The notes under the pieces: model-generated
What the model was told of the DNA's origin: nothing
Database searches by the model: none
Seen by the model: only the letters and a program-made list of their open reading frames with translations
NCBI GenBank assembly: GCA_017517035.1
Contig: JAFXAN010000060.1
Span: forward strand, 1-32,330
Direction of reading: 5' to 3'
DNA length: 32,330 bases
Source: Clostridia bacterium
GTDB lineage: Bacteria; Bacillota; Clostridia; Oscillospirales; CAG-272
Program-made: the position numbers and the translations under genes
Shown: positions 13,155 to 20,799 of the stretch, in pieces
How the letters are laid out: each line of letters begins with the position of its first letter
Position numbering within the stretch: the stretch's first letter is position 1

Positions 13155-15356
13155 ATGGGAAAATTCAAGAATAATATAGAGGCTTTTGCTGTCGGTTATA
13201 TGGAAGCGGAGCATGATGATGTTGGTTACCGCATCTCTTCGGGAATGCTGAATCAGGCAAAGCACCATCCCCTGTCCCTTGATGAAAATGCTTTTTTCGC
13301 AGGCAAAGATCTTCCCGTTCCGAGATGGAGAACAGACGGTCCTCAGGGCGTTCGTAATTCCCATGGAAACGGCTTTGTTGTAAGAGAGGATATGCTCCTC
13401 GCAAACATAAAAAAATATCCTGAATTTGCTTACGAGCTTAAAGAGATATATGAATATTTCAAGGGGAAGGATACCACCGACATGGTAAATGCAGAGGCAA
13501 GCGATCTTGCCCGCAGTATCGCCAAAAACAAGCTCGGCTGGGGCGGCGGACAGTACGCTTGGACAGGTGGTCACGGAAATCCCGACTATGGGCTTATCAT
13601 AAGAAACGGAACAGACGGACTTCGAAGGAAGATCAATGATTATAAGGCGAAAAATCCCGAAAAAATCGTTTTTTATGAGGGACTTCTTCTGACGCTGGAT
13701 GCTATCGACATTTATGCCGAAAGATACGGGAAAATGGCAAAAGAGCTTGCGAAAAAATGCGACGGAGAGCAGAAAAAAAGGCTTCTTCGAATAGCATCGG
13801 CTCTTGATTTTGTTCCGAAGAGACCGGCACGAGATTTCTTTGAGGCTTGTCAGTCCTTCTGGCTTCTCTTTACCGTTGACGGTATAGATTCTCCCGGTCG
13901 CTTTGATCAGTACATGATAGATTGCTACAGAGCCTCGGAGGAGGAGGACAGAAGAGAGTGCCTTGAGGAGCTTTGGCAGCTTTTCCATTCGGCAAGGGCA
14001 TGGAATCTCTGCATCGGCGGCACGGATGAAAATTGGCAGGACGAGGCGAACGAGCTTTCATATGCCATTCTTGAGGTGGCTCGAAAATATAAATATAATA
14101 CTCCCAATATCACCATGCGTGTTTCAAGAAACACCCCCAAAGAGCTTCTTATAAGTGCGGCGATGACCATTGCAACGGGAATTGGTATGCCTTCGCTCTA
14201 TAACGACGAGGTGGTCTGTGCGGCACTTGAAAAGATCGGCATCCCTCCATGCGATTCACATGATTATTGCATGAACGGCTGTAATCAGATCGACATTTTC
14301 GGCAAGAGCCATATGGGTCTTGAGGATGGCGAGGTCTGCCTTGCAAAATGCCTTGAGGGTTTGCTTTTTGAGGGTCGGAATCAGATAAGCGGAGAGGTTA
14401 TGATGCCCTCGGCAGGCGATCCCTGCAGCTTTGATACATATGAGGAGCTTTTTGAGGCATACAAAAAGATGGTGGAGCTTGTGACGGATGAGGTCACGGA
14501 AATGGCGAACATCACCCAGCGCATCTGCGCCGAGCATTCGCCAAATCCCATGCGCTCGGTCTTTATCGAGGGATGCATCGAAAAGGGACTTGACTATAAA
14601 AACAAAGGGCCTCTTTACGGTCATGCGCAGATTTTGGCCGAGGGGATCGGAGATACGGTGGATTCTCTTGCGGCACTGAAATATTTTGTATATGACACGA
14701 AAAAATATAAAATGGATGAGATCATAAAAGCACTCGAGGCCAATTTTGAAGGCTATGAGGAGCTTTGGCATGATCTTGATTCCTTCCCGAAATTCGGAAA
14801 CGATGATCCTTATGTTGACGAAATATACCGCAATGTGACGGAGCATTTTAACCGTTATCTTCAGACGAAAAAGGCGTTCAGAGGCGGAATCTTCACAGGA
14901 GGCTGTTCAACCTTCCAGCGTGCCGCATCATACGGTATTGCTCTCGGTGCAATGCCAAGCGGCAAGAAAAGAGGAGATGCTCGTTTTGCAGACAGCATCG
15001 GTGCAGTTCCGGGATGTGACACAAAGGGCCCCACAGCACTTATAAAATCTGTCACAAATGCGGATCATACTCTCGCCTGCAGCGGAAATGTGCTTCAGAT
15101 GAAGTTTGCCAAAAGCGTTTTCGGAACAGAAAAGGGAATGGATGCCTTCATCTCTCTTGCAAAAACCTATTTTTCTCTTGGCGGACAGCAGCTTTCCATT
15201 AATGTTGTCTCAAAAGAGGAGCTGCTTGATGCCAAAAAGCACCCCGAAAGGCATAAGGATCTTGTTGTGAGAGTCGGCGGCTATAGCGACTATTTCAACA
15301 ATCTTGAGGAGGGGCTTAAGGACAACATCATCGAGCGCACTATGCTCGGACTTTGA
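13155..15356 (+). CDS. Glycyl radical enzyme of the pyruvate formate-lyase superfamily, atypical active site
   Basis: This is a 733-residue protein; the ATG at 13155 follows AAAGGAG. The C-terminal glycyl radical motif is RVGGYSDYF, with the radical glycine predicted at Gly709, 24 residues from the end as usual. The catalytic thiyl cysteine is predicted at Cys376 in NGCNQ. Known dehydratase and lyase members (glycerol, choline, hydroxyproline, isethionate enzymes) have GCVE there, with a Glu base two residues after the Cys; here that position is Gln378, and a second Cys lies at 372. The protein is somewhat shorter than most characterised members (about 780-850). No radical-SAM activating enzyme is in the window, so activation must come from elsewhere. 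It has its own promoter and terminator after the GH28-like operon. Superfamily firm; reaction unknown. Confidence 0.92.
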   Translation: MGKFKNNIEAFAVGYMEAEHDDVGYRISSGMLNQAKHHPLSLDENAFFAGKDLPVPRWRTDGPQGVRNSHGNGFVVREDMLLANIKKYPEFAYELKEIYEYFKGKDTTDMVNAEASDLARSIAKNKLGWGGGQYAWTGGHGNPDYGLIIRNGTDGLRRKINDYKAKNPEKIVFYEGLLLTLDAIDIYAERYGKMAKELAKKCDGEQKKRLLRIASALDFVPKRPARDFFEACQSFWLLFTVDGIDSPGRFDQYMIDCYRASEEEDRRECLEELWQLFHSARAWNLCIGGTDENWQDEANELSYAILEVARKYKYNTPNITMRVSRNTPKELLISAAMTIATGIGMPSLYNDEVVCAALEKIGIPPCDSHDYCMNGCNQIDIFGKSHMGLEDGEVCLAKCLEGLLFEGRNQISGEVMMPSAGDPCSFDTYEELFEAYKKMVELVTDEVTEMANITQRICAEHSPNPMRSVFIEGCIEKGLDYKNKGPLYGHAQILAEGIGDTVDSLAALKYFVYDTKKYKMDEIIKALEANFEGYEELWHDLDSFPKFGNDDPYVDEIYRNVTEHFNRYLQTKKAFRGGIFTGGCSTFQRAASYGIALGAMPSGKKRGDARFADSIGAVPGCDTKGPTALIKSVTNADHTLACSGNVLQMKFAKSVFGTEKGMDAFISLAKTYFSLGGQQLSINVVSKEELLDAKKHPERHKDLVVRVGGYSDYFNNLEEGLKDNIIERTMLGL

Positions 15357-15388
15357 TAAATAAGTTTAACAAATCGCATTATAAAAAT

Positions 15389-15428
15389 AAGGAACAGCAC
15401 TTATGTTGAAGTGCTGTTCCTTTGTTAT
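15389..15428 (+). terminator. Intrinsic terminator after the glycyl radical enzyme
   Basis: A perfect 14-bp stem (arms 15389-15402 and 15409-15422) with a 6-base loop is followed by a T-rich stretch. It lies 32 bases after the stop codon. Confidence 0.85.
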
Positions 15429-15449
15429 AAAAAGAAAAACAACAGACCT

Positions 15450-15515
15450 TTTATACTTTTAATTGGTTTTTTATTGTTACAATGAAATATAGTTTTATTT
15501 CGAAATTTGCCACAG
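15450..15515. repeat. Remnant similar to the AbrB-like promoter region (partner 5406-5468)
   Basis: It shares, in order, TTATACTTTT, ATTGG, TTGTTACAA (15474-15482) and CCACAG with 5406-5468. The AbrB-like leader hairpin and coding start are absent here, so it is either an old partial copy or an independent regulatory site. Confidence 0.45.
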
Positions 15516-15590
15516 ATGCATCCACGATGCCCTTCAACGATTATTTTTTCTCTCTCATTCTTTATAGAAACGGTAATTTTACTGTGTTTC

Positions 15591-15636
15591 AAAACGGTCA
15601 CTTTTTATCGTTAGATAAAAGCGACCGTTTTTTCAT
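15591..15636. terminator. Bidirectional hairpin terminator between convergent genes
   Basis: Arms 15591-15609 and 15614-15631 pair along about 17 positions, with one mismatch and one bulged T, around a GTTA loop. On the plus strand a run of six T follows; on the minus strand the stem ends in TTTT. It is well placed to end the minus-strand leucine-rich protein transcript and back up the upstream terminator. Confidence 0.7.
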
Positions 15637-15681
15637 TTTACATTTTGTTAATTATGAAACCTAACCTTGAATTTTCAAAGA

Positions 15682-18600
15682 TTATTTTACAACTTTACTG
15701 AATTCCCAATTACCAAGACGATTTTTCAACCTATAGAGATTTGCGCTCGTTCCAAATATAGTATAGCCGTTCTCGTCCTTCGAATCGAGAAGCTTTCCAA
15801 TATAGCAATAGTCATTTCCGATATATATGAAGCCTTGCGAACCGCCAAGAGATTCATTTTTGCCGCATATCTTAACAGCATAGTCTGTTTCACCATAGCA
15901 AACAGCATCATGTGCTTCAATATCTCCCTTACCGCAAATGCACTTCAGCGTTGCCATATAACCACAGGGATAGTTGCCGTTTTCATCTGCATGAAGTGCA
16001 GCGGTTGCGCTGGCTTTAGCATAATCGAGACTATTCTCGCCTACGCTTTGACCAACCTCAATTTCATCCATATAGAGTTTCTTTGAGCCGTCTATGACGA
16101 ACAAGTTCTGTGCGGGAAACTCCGTTACATTAGGTCTTGCATAGCACCAAAGGAAATAATCACCTGTTGCATCATCATAATCAAGACTCTGTACACCGTA
16201 CTGACTTGCGCCTGTATAAACGCGGAAAACATATTTTGCATTCTGCTCCATGCCCACTCCATTTGATGAAATTTCGTCTATATTTATGATCTTGCTTTCG
16301 ATATCCGAAATATCATAGGCATAAAAAATCTTATAGTCATCATCATAGTAGATGTTAGAGTGATCAAGAACGATTCCCATAGAGAGAATAACATAATGAT
16401 TATTGTCTTCAACCTCATCGCCGCTCACCGGATCAATATATCCACTGCCGGGAAGCTTGCCCACAGCAACTCCATCGCAGCCGGAAATACGATATTTGAT
16501 TGCACTGACTGTGTCTCCTTCATAAACCTTAAATTTAGAATCGTAGATCTCGGGAGTATACAGAATGTTTATTGCCTCTCTGCCAACAGGCTGGATTCCA
16601 TCCGTATCAGGATCCGAATCAACAAAAGCGTCAGTGTCAATAACACCTATAAGGTTTACACCCCACCACATATAATTGATCGGAATGTATATCTTTCCGT
16701 CATGATATGCGGGATCACCAATATGAAGTCCCGGATTACCGTTTTCGTTATTATATGCATGAACTCTGCCTACTTCATTGCCCTCCATATCTGTCTTTAC
16801 TATAAAGCCCGTAAGAGAATAATACATATACTCACCGTCTGTGCAAAATCCCTGACAGTGCTGTGCCTGATCTTCTTCTCTATTGTACTTCGGAGCAAGA
16901 GTTATGGTTTGCGGATACGGGAATACGGGATCCTCAACGGGTGCATTGTTTACAATTTCACCTGCAACGGAAACCTTTATTAGCTTTGAAACGGTATATT
17001 CATCATTTATAAGCCTATTGCATTCTTCAATATCCGATTCACTGATCATCGCTTTATCTGCCGCACGGACAAATCCCAAATATCCATCTCCATCACGAAC
17101 AAGAGAAAGGCTGACACTCTCGTTTACTGCATTTTCATATGAATCCCCGAGCTTTACAGCTCCCTGCATAACGGTATTCCAAACAGCCGCCACATCAATT
17201 TTGGCGGAATGAATGACATTAGTATCATCCTTCAGCATCTCAATGGTTGTATCATAAAGATTTATGAATTTATAATCCGCGTTAATATCTCCGTAATCTG
17301 AATAAATGAAATACTCATTTCCGTAAGTATCCTTAATTACTGCATAGACGCAGGAATATATATTGCTTTTGAAATTGTTCTTGAAATTAACAATAGTAAC
17401 TGCAAAATTCGTCTTTTTCTCATCCGAGCTTGAAAGAATCTTACCCACAAAGTCATTTCCGTCGAAAACAACCACCTTCTTGATGGCTGAGGCGTTTGTT
17501 ATATATTCACCGCCTGCTTTTCCGAGATATGCACCCTCTCTGGAATTATATTCTGATTCACTTGCAATGAGTGCGCCGAATTCAGCCATTTTAAAGCCGG
17601 AATCTTCAAGCTTATTCATCAGTTTGCGATCAACCGAGAATACACTGCGGAGACCGTTATAATCGGTAAATCTTATCTGGAATCCCTCGGAGGAAATGAT
17701 GCCTTCGAGAGTGATTCCAACAGAAAGTTCATAGGCATTTGTAATTGCATCTGCACTTTCGGAATTTGGACAAAGAACATAGAAGTTTTCTTTATCGGGG
17801 AATACTGTGGGATCGCTTATAATAAGACTTTCGTTTTCAAGAGTTACGCACTTGAGCGAGGTACAATCAGCAAAAGCATAGGAACCGATAGAAGTAATAT
17901 TTGAGCCGATGACAAATTTTTCCAAAGATACACATCCGCTGAACATATTGCTTCCAATTAATTTGATGCTTCCGTTTCCGAGCTTTACTGCACTAATAGA
18001 AACACAACCCTTGAACATATCGTTAAGAGCACCGGAGTTTATACCGCTTGTAACGCCCGAAAGATCGATCACACCCGTTTCAATGCTATCCCAGCTCGTA
18101 CCAAAATCAAATGTGGTAAGGGATGCACAATTTTCAAAAAGTCCTCCTGTGCTTATAGCCCACTGCTTGCAATTAGGTGTCATAAGCACAGCTTCAAGAT
18201 TTGGCAGATTTTCAAATGCACCCTCTGCACTTGAGCTTTGGAACTGCATCTTTCCCCAGAGGGGATTTCCAGCAATCTGAATTCTTACGATAGCATCTCT
18301 CCAAATTGTTTTCCAATTATAGAAAGCATTTGAAGATGATGACATAAAGAATTCTCCGCCGGTAGTCGTATTATATCTGGTACTCACTGTAACAGTGCCG
18401 GTTGCCTCATCAAAGGTCCACTCATATTTGCTACCAACAGTTTCTTTTCCGTCTCTCGGAAGAAACGGATAATAGTTTACATACAAAGCATTATTCTCGG
18501 AAAACAGCTTATTTGCTGCTTTTACCCCCGAGCTTGTGGGATGGACATAATATGAAGTGTTTTTTCCGAATTTGTCCAAAAGTTCTTCCGATGTATATTC

Positions 18601-19446
18601 ATAAGACTCCGAAAGGCACACGAAAATTTGAGCATCATACTCATTTTTAAACAAAAAATCATCAATATCAGTACCACGCAGATCAATGACCGCTTCAAGC
18701 CCTGTTCCGACGGCTGCTGCATAGGTATCAGCATCGGGAGCATAGAGCATCAGGGAGCTGCTGCAACCAGAAAATGCGGTTTCATTTATTACCGTTGTAC
18801 CTCGAGACAATTTCACACTCAAAAGAGAAGTGCAGTTCAAAAACATATTTTCTGCCAATTTAGGGTGGTAAGTTTCATGAGGTACATCTGTAAAAATTAC
18901 ATTTGTTATAGAAGTGCATCCTTCGAATATATTCTTTAATACATCTGTTCCTGTCCATTTTTTAACGCCCGAAAGATCAATAACACCCTCTTTATATGTT
19001 GAGGTTGTACAAACTGTAGTTAGTAACGGATTGTCCGAAAAAATTCCGTAGCTGTTAGGGTTGGCACCAATTTCATAGCATGTACTGTTCTTCTTGAACC
19101 AAATGCTCACGAGATTGGGATACCCCTCAAACATCCCCGTAGTACTTTTATCAAGAGGCAGCTTGCTCCATTGACAAGCACCATCTACCTCGATGGACTT
19201 TACAAGAGAAAAATGAGCCGCCTTCCATTCGCCGAAGCCTTGAGTATCATTATACCAAGCACCTCCGTTGACCCACGTTATGGTGAGTTTTCCGCTGTCA
19301 GGATCAAAAAACCAAGTAAATGATGCAGTCACTCCGTCATTTTTATAGTTTGTTCCCTCGGTTACTATTTCTGCCGCACTAACAACTAAGGTAAGGATTA
19401 TCACCGCAAGAGCAATCGATAAAAAAAACAAACCAAGCTTTTTCAT
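15682..19446 (-). CDS. Large secreted BspA-type leucine-rich protein with C-terminal propeller-like domain
   Basis: This is a 1254-residue protein. I choose the ATG at 19446, with AGAAGG 7 bases upstream, over an in-frame TTG at 19452. Residues 1-24 form a signal peptide (MKKLGLFF...VVSA). Residues about 30-580 contain two blocks of BspA/LRR_5-type repeats (phrases such as MFEGYPNLVSI, MFLNCTSLLSVKL, SIGSYAFADCTSLKCVTL). Each block is preceded by a W.FD..TG..T(V/I) strand module. Residues about 585-835 form a beta-rich region with FQIRFTDYNGLRSVFSVDR. Residues about 840-1254 contain propeller-like phrases (GEYMYYSLTGFIVKTDMEGNEVGRVH, YHDGKIYIPIN). There is no dockerin, LPXTG motif or C-terminal membrane anchor. 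It is divergent from an AraC regulator that probably controls it. A surface-adhesion or carbohydrate-sensing role is inferred. Confidence 0.85.
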   Translation of the reverse strand: MKKLGLFFLSIALAVIILTLVVSAAEIVTEGTNYKNDGVTASFTWFFDPDSGKLTITWVNGGAWYNDTQGFGEWKAAHFSLVKSIEVDGACQWSKLPLDKSTTGMFEGYPNLVSIWFKKNSTCYEIGANPNSYGIFSDNPLLTTVCTTSTYKEGVIDLSGVKKWTGTDVLKNIFEGCTSITNVIFTDVPHETYHPKLAENMFLNCTSLLSVKLSRGTTVINETAFSGCSSSLMLYAPDADTYAAAVGTGLEAVIDLRGTDIDDFLFKNEYDAQIFVCLSESYEYTSEELLDKFGKNTSYYVHPTSSGVKAANKLFSENNALYVNYYPFLPRDGKETVGSKYEWTFDEATGTVTVSTRYNTTTGGEFFMSSSSNAFYNWKTIWRDAIVRIQIAGNPLWGKMQFQSSSAEGAFENLPNLEAVLMTPNCKQWAISTGGLFENCASLTTFDFGTSWDSIETGVIDLSGVTSGINSGALNDMFKGCVSISAVKLGNGSIKLIGSNMFSGCVSLEKFVIGSNITSIGSYAFADCTSLKCVTLENESLIISDPTVFPDKENFYVLCPNSESADAITNAYELSVGITLEGIISSEGFQIRFTDYNGLRSVFSVDRKLMNKLEDSGFKMAEFGALIASESEYNSREGAYLGKAGGEYITNASAIKKVVVFDGNDFVGKILSSSDEKKTNFAVTIVNFKNNFKSNIYSCVYAVIKDTYGNEYFIYSDYGDINADYKFINLYDTTIEMLKDDTNVIHSAKIDVAAVWNTVMQGAVKLGDSYENAVNESVSLSLVRDGDGYLGFVRAADKAMISESDIEECNRLINDEYTVSKLIKVSVAGEIVNNAPVEDPVFPYPQTITLAPKYNREEDQAQHCQGFCTDGEYMYYSLTGFIVKTDMEGNEVGRVHAYNNENGNPGLHIGDPAYHDGKIYIPINYMWWGVNLIGVIDTDAFVDSDPDTDGIQPVGREAINILYTPEIYDSKFKVYEGDTVSAIKYRISGCDGVAVGKLPGSGYIDPVSGDEVEDNNHYVILSMGIVLDHSNIYYDDDYKIFYAYDISDIESKIINIDEISSNGVGMEQNAKYVFRVYTGASQYGVQSLDYDDATGDYFLWCYARPNVTEFPAQNLFVIDGSKKLYMDEIEVGQSVGENSLDYAKASATAALHADENGNYPCGYMATLKCICGKGDIEAHDAVCYGETDYAVKICGKNESLGGSQGFIYIGNDYCYIGKLLDSKDENGYTIFGTSANLYRLKNRLGNWEFSKVVK

Positions 19447-19492
19447 AAACAAACCTTCTTTCTTTTTTGTGTTTTCTCACAAATGTGATTTT

Positions 19493-19521
19493 ATTATAGT
19501 ATTTTCTAATAATCAAAACAA
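19493..19521 (-). promoter_or_regulatory. Promoter of the secreted leucine-rich protein gene
   Basis: On the minus strand TTGTTT (19521-19516) and TATAAT (19498-19493) are 17 bases apart, about 46 bases before the ATG at 19446. Confidence 0.65.
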
Positions 19522-19572
19522 GTAAATTGGTTCGTTTTCTTTTGGCAAAAGGTTATTTTTTCAAAAAAAGTG

Positions 19573-19601
19573 TTGCAATAAAGTTTTTTTTATGATAACA
19601 T
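19573..19601 (+). promoter_or_regulatory. Candidate promoter of the third AraC regulator gene
   Basis: TTGCAA (19573-19578) and TAACAT (19596-19601) are separated by 17 bases and lie about 20 bases before the ATG at 19621. The hexamers match the consensus only moderately, as expected for an activator-dependent or weak promoter. Confidence 0.45.
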
Positions 19602-19620
19602 AGTATCTGAGGTGATAAAA

Positions 19621-20394
19621 ATGTATGATAACCCTACCTTTATTCCCGTTTTGAATTTAGGATTGACCGATATAAAACCCATTTCAACGGGATATGAAGA
19701 CTGCCACCCGATGAAACATAATCATGCCGGACGTTATAGCCATGTATTAATTCATTTTGTTGAACGCGGTCAAGGCATTTTTATAAGTGAAGGAAAGAAA
19801 CATTCCGTGAAAGCAGGGCAAATATTCATTGTCAATCCCAATGAATTGTGCGAATGGTATCCCAATCCTGACGATCCGTGGTTTTACAGATGGATATCGT
19901 TCAGCGGCGGTCTCAGCTATAAATTCAAAAATCTCCCCTGTGTTATGGATTATAAACCGGATATCTTTCGCAGAGCAAACGAGATTGAAAATTATAGCGG
20001 TTATAAAAGCTATCTTCTTACAGGACTTATATTTGAACTGATTGCGGATATTTTCAGCGATATTCTGTCACCTATCAATCATGTTGAAGAAATAAAGAGT
20101 TTTATTGATTCCAATTATAGAAAAGACATTACTGTTAAGCAGATTGCGAAAATGCTCGATAGAAACCCAAAATATCTTACAACTATTTTCAAAAGAGAAA
20201 CCGGAAAAAGCATACATGAATACATTACATATATCCGCTTGGAGACTGCAAAGTTTTCTATTATTAACGGTGTAAACATAACAACCGCAGCGCTTGATTG
20301 CGGATATTCGGATGTTGCTAATTTTTCAAAAAGCTTTAAAAACAATTTCGGATTTTCTCCCACAGAATGGATAAAGCAAGAAAAGAGCAAGTAA
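19621..20394 (+). CDS. AraC-family transcriptional regulator
   Basis: This is a 257-residue regulator. The ATG at 19621 is chosen because GAGGTG lies 6 bases before it; the GTG at 19612 is part of that site. The N-terminal cupin region (about 22-85) reads HNHAGRYSHVLIHFVERGQGIFISEGKKHSVKAGQIFIVNPNELCEWYP. The C-terminal region has two complete helix-turn-helix motifs (DITVKQIAKMLDRNPKYLTTIFKRETGKSIHEYI and ITTAALDCGYSDVANFSKSFKNNFGFSPTEWI). It is divergent from the large leucine-rich protein and convergent with the mannan operon. It may respond to a plant-sugar oligosaccharide and control either or both. The stop is followed by a strong terminator. Confidence 0.92.
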   Translation: MYDNPTFIPVLNLGLTDIKPISTGYEDCHPMKHNHAGRYSHVLIHFVERGQGIFISEGKKHSVKAGQIFIVNPNELCEWYPNPDDPWFYRWISFSGGLSYKFKNLPCVMDYKPDIFRRANEIENYSGYKSYLLTGLIFELIADIFSDILSPINHVEEIKSFIDSNYRKDITVKQIAKMLDRNPKYLTTIFKRETGKSIHEYITYIRLETAKFSIINGVNITTAALDCGYSDVANFSKSFKNNFGFSPTEWIKQEKSK

Positions 20395-20417
20395 TGGCTA
20401 ATACTATACCATCTATA

Positions 20418-20463
20418 AATCCCACCGATAGCAGAATAACGCTATCGGTGGGATTATTTTTAT
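20418..20463. terminator. Intrinsic terminator after the third AraC regulator
   Basis: A perfect 15-bp GC-containing stem (arms 20418-20432 and 20441-20455) with an 8-base loop is followed by a T-rich tract on the plus strand. On the minus strand the stem is followed by TTTA, so it may also stop transcription from the AbrB fragment and mannan operon. Confidence 0.9.
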
Positions 20464-20530
20464 TTGTGCCCTGCCCTTTCGGCAAGATTTAAGAAATATG
20501 TACAGAACAGATTTTGCTTTTCTATCTGTG

Positions 20531-20644
20531 TCAATGATATATGAGAGAGTCGCCCTCACGGATGCGCATTGTGCGTCTGATCTCTTTGGGGATGACAACT
20601 CTGCCAAGGTCGTCGATTCTTCTTACTATTCCTGTGGCTTTCAT
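20531..20644 (-). pseudogene. Truncated AbrB/SpoVT-type N-terminal fragment
   Basis: A strong AAGGAG site and ATG at 20644 open a 37-codon frame with the AbrB/SpoVT signature through RIREGD, ending after SLIYH. The domain normally needs about 45-50 residues, so the fold would be incomplete. Reading on in another frame gives a basic stretch (DTDRKAKSVLYIFLKSCRKG) that loosely resembles the tail of the ORF at 5119-5349, suggesting a frameshifted copy of the same gene. The 32-codon start is nearly identical to that copy. Confidence 0.6.
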
Positions 20645-20659
20645 ATAATAAATCTCCTT
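20549..20659. repeat. 111-bp near-identical repeat, copy C (partner 5254-5364)
   Basis: It matches 5254-5364 at 110 of 111 bases, in the same orientation. The block covers the ribosome binding site and first 32 codons of the AbrB-like fragment. Confidence 0.9.
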
Positions 20660-20708
20660 TTTTGTTTCATGTTGCGATGTTAGTATGTGTAATTTTAGGA
20701 GATTTATT
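20647..20708 (-). promoter_or_regulatory. Leader hairpin over the ribosome binding site of the AbrB fragment
   Basis: Perfect 12-bp arms at 20708-20697 and 20658-20647 enclose a 38-base loop containing ATACTAACA, also present in the copy-A leader. The 3' arm contains GGAG of the ribosome binding site and ends two bases before the ATG at 20644. The inner stem of copy A is not conserved here. Confidence 0.55.
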
Positions 20709-20799
20709 CTGATATACCATTTAATTTTTCCTCTGCACAAAAAGCAAACAGAAAACTACAACAAAAAACTTGTATTGTCAAATCAAATAAATTATGAAG

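Larger units (their letters stand above)
15357..15681. other. Convergent intergenic region between the glycyl radical enzyme and the leucine-rich protein
   Basis: This 325-base gap holds two hairpin terminators and a decayed-looking repeat related to the promoter side of the AbrB-like locus. A 60-codon open frame at 15482-15664 spans the repeat and second hairpin, lacks a ribosome binding site and is not called as a gene. Confidence 0.7.

Noticed and set aside
13137..13988. 283-codon minus-strand frame inside the glycyl radical enzyme gene
   Set aside because: It lies entirely opposite a strongly supported gene and has no recognised domain or start signal.
15482..15664. 60-codon plus-strand open frame in the convergent intergenic region
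   Set aside because: It has no ribosome binding site, crosses a terminator hairpin and a decayed repeat, and has no recognisable domain.
20418..20455. Perfect inverted repeat as an insertion-sequence end or attachment site
   Set aside because: A GC-containing stem followed by T residues right after a stop codon is a standard intrinsic terminator, and no matching second end was seen.
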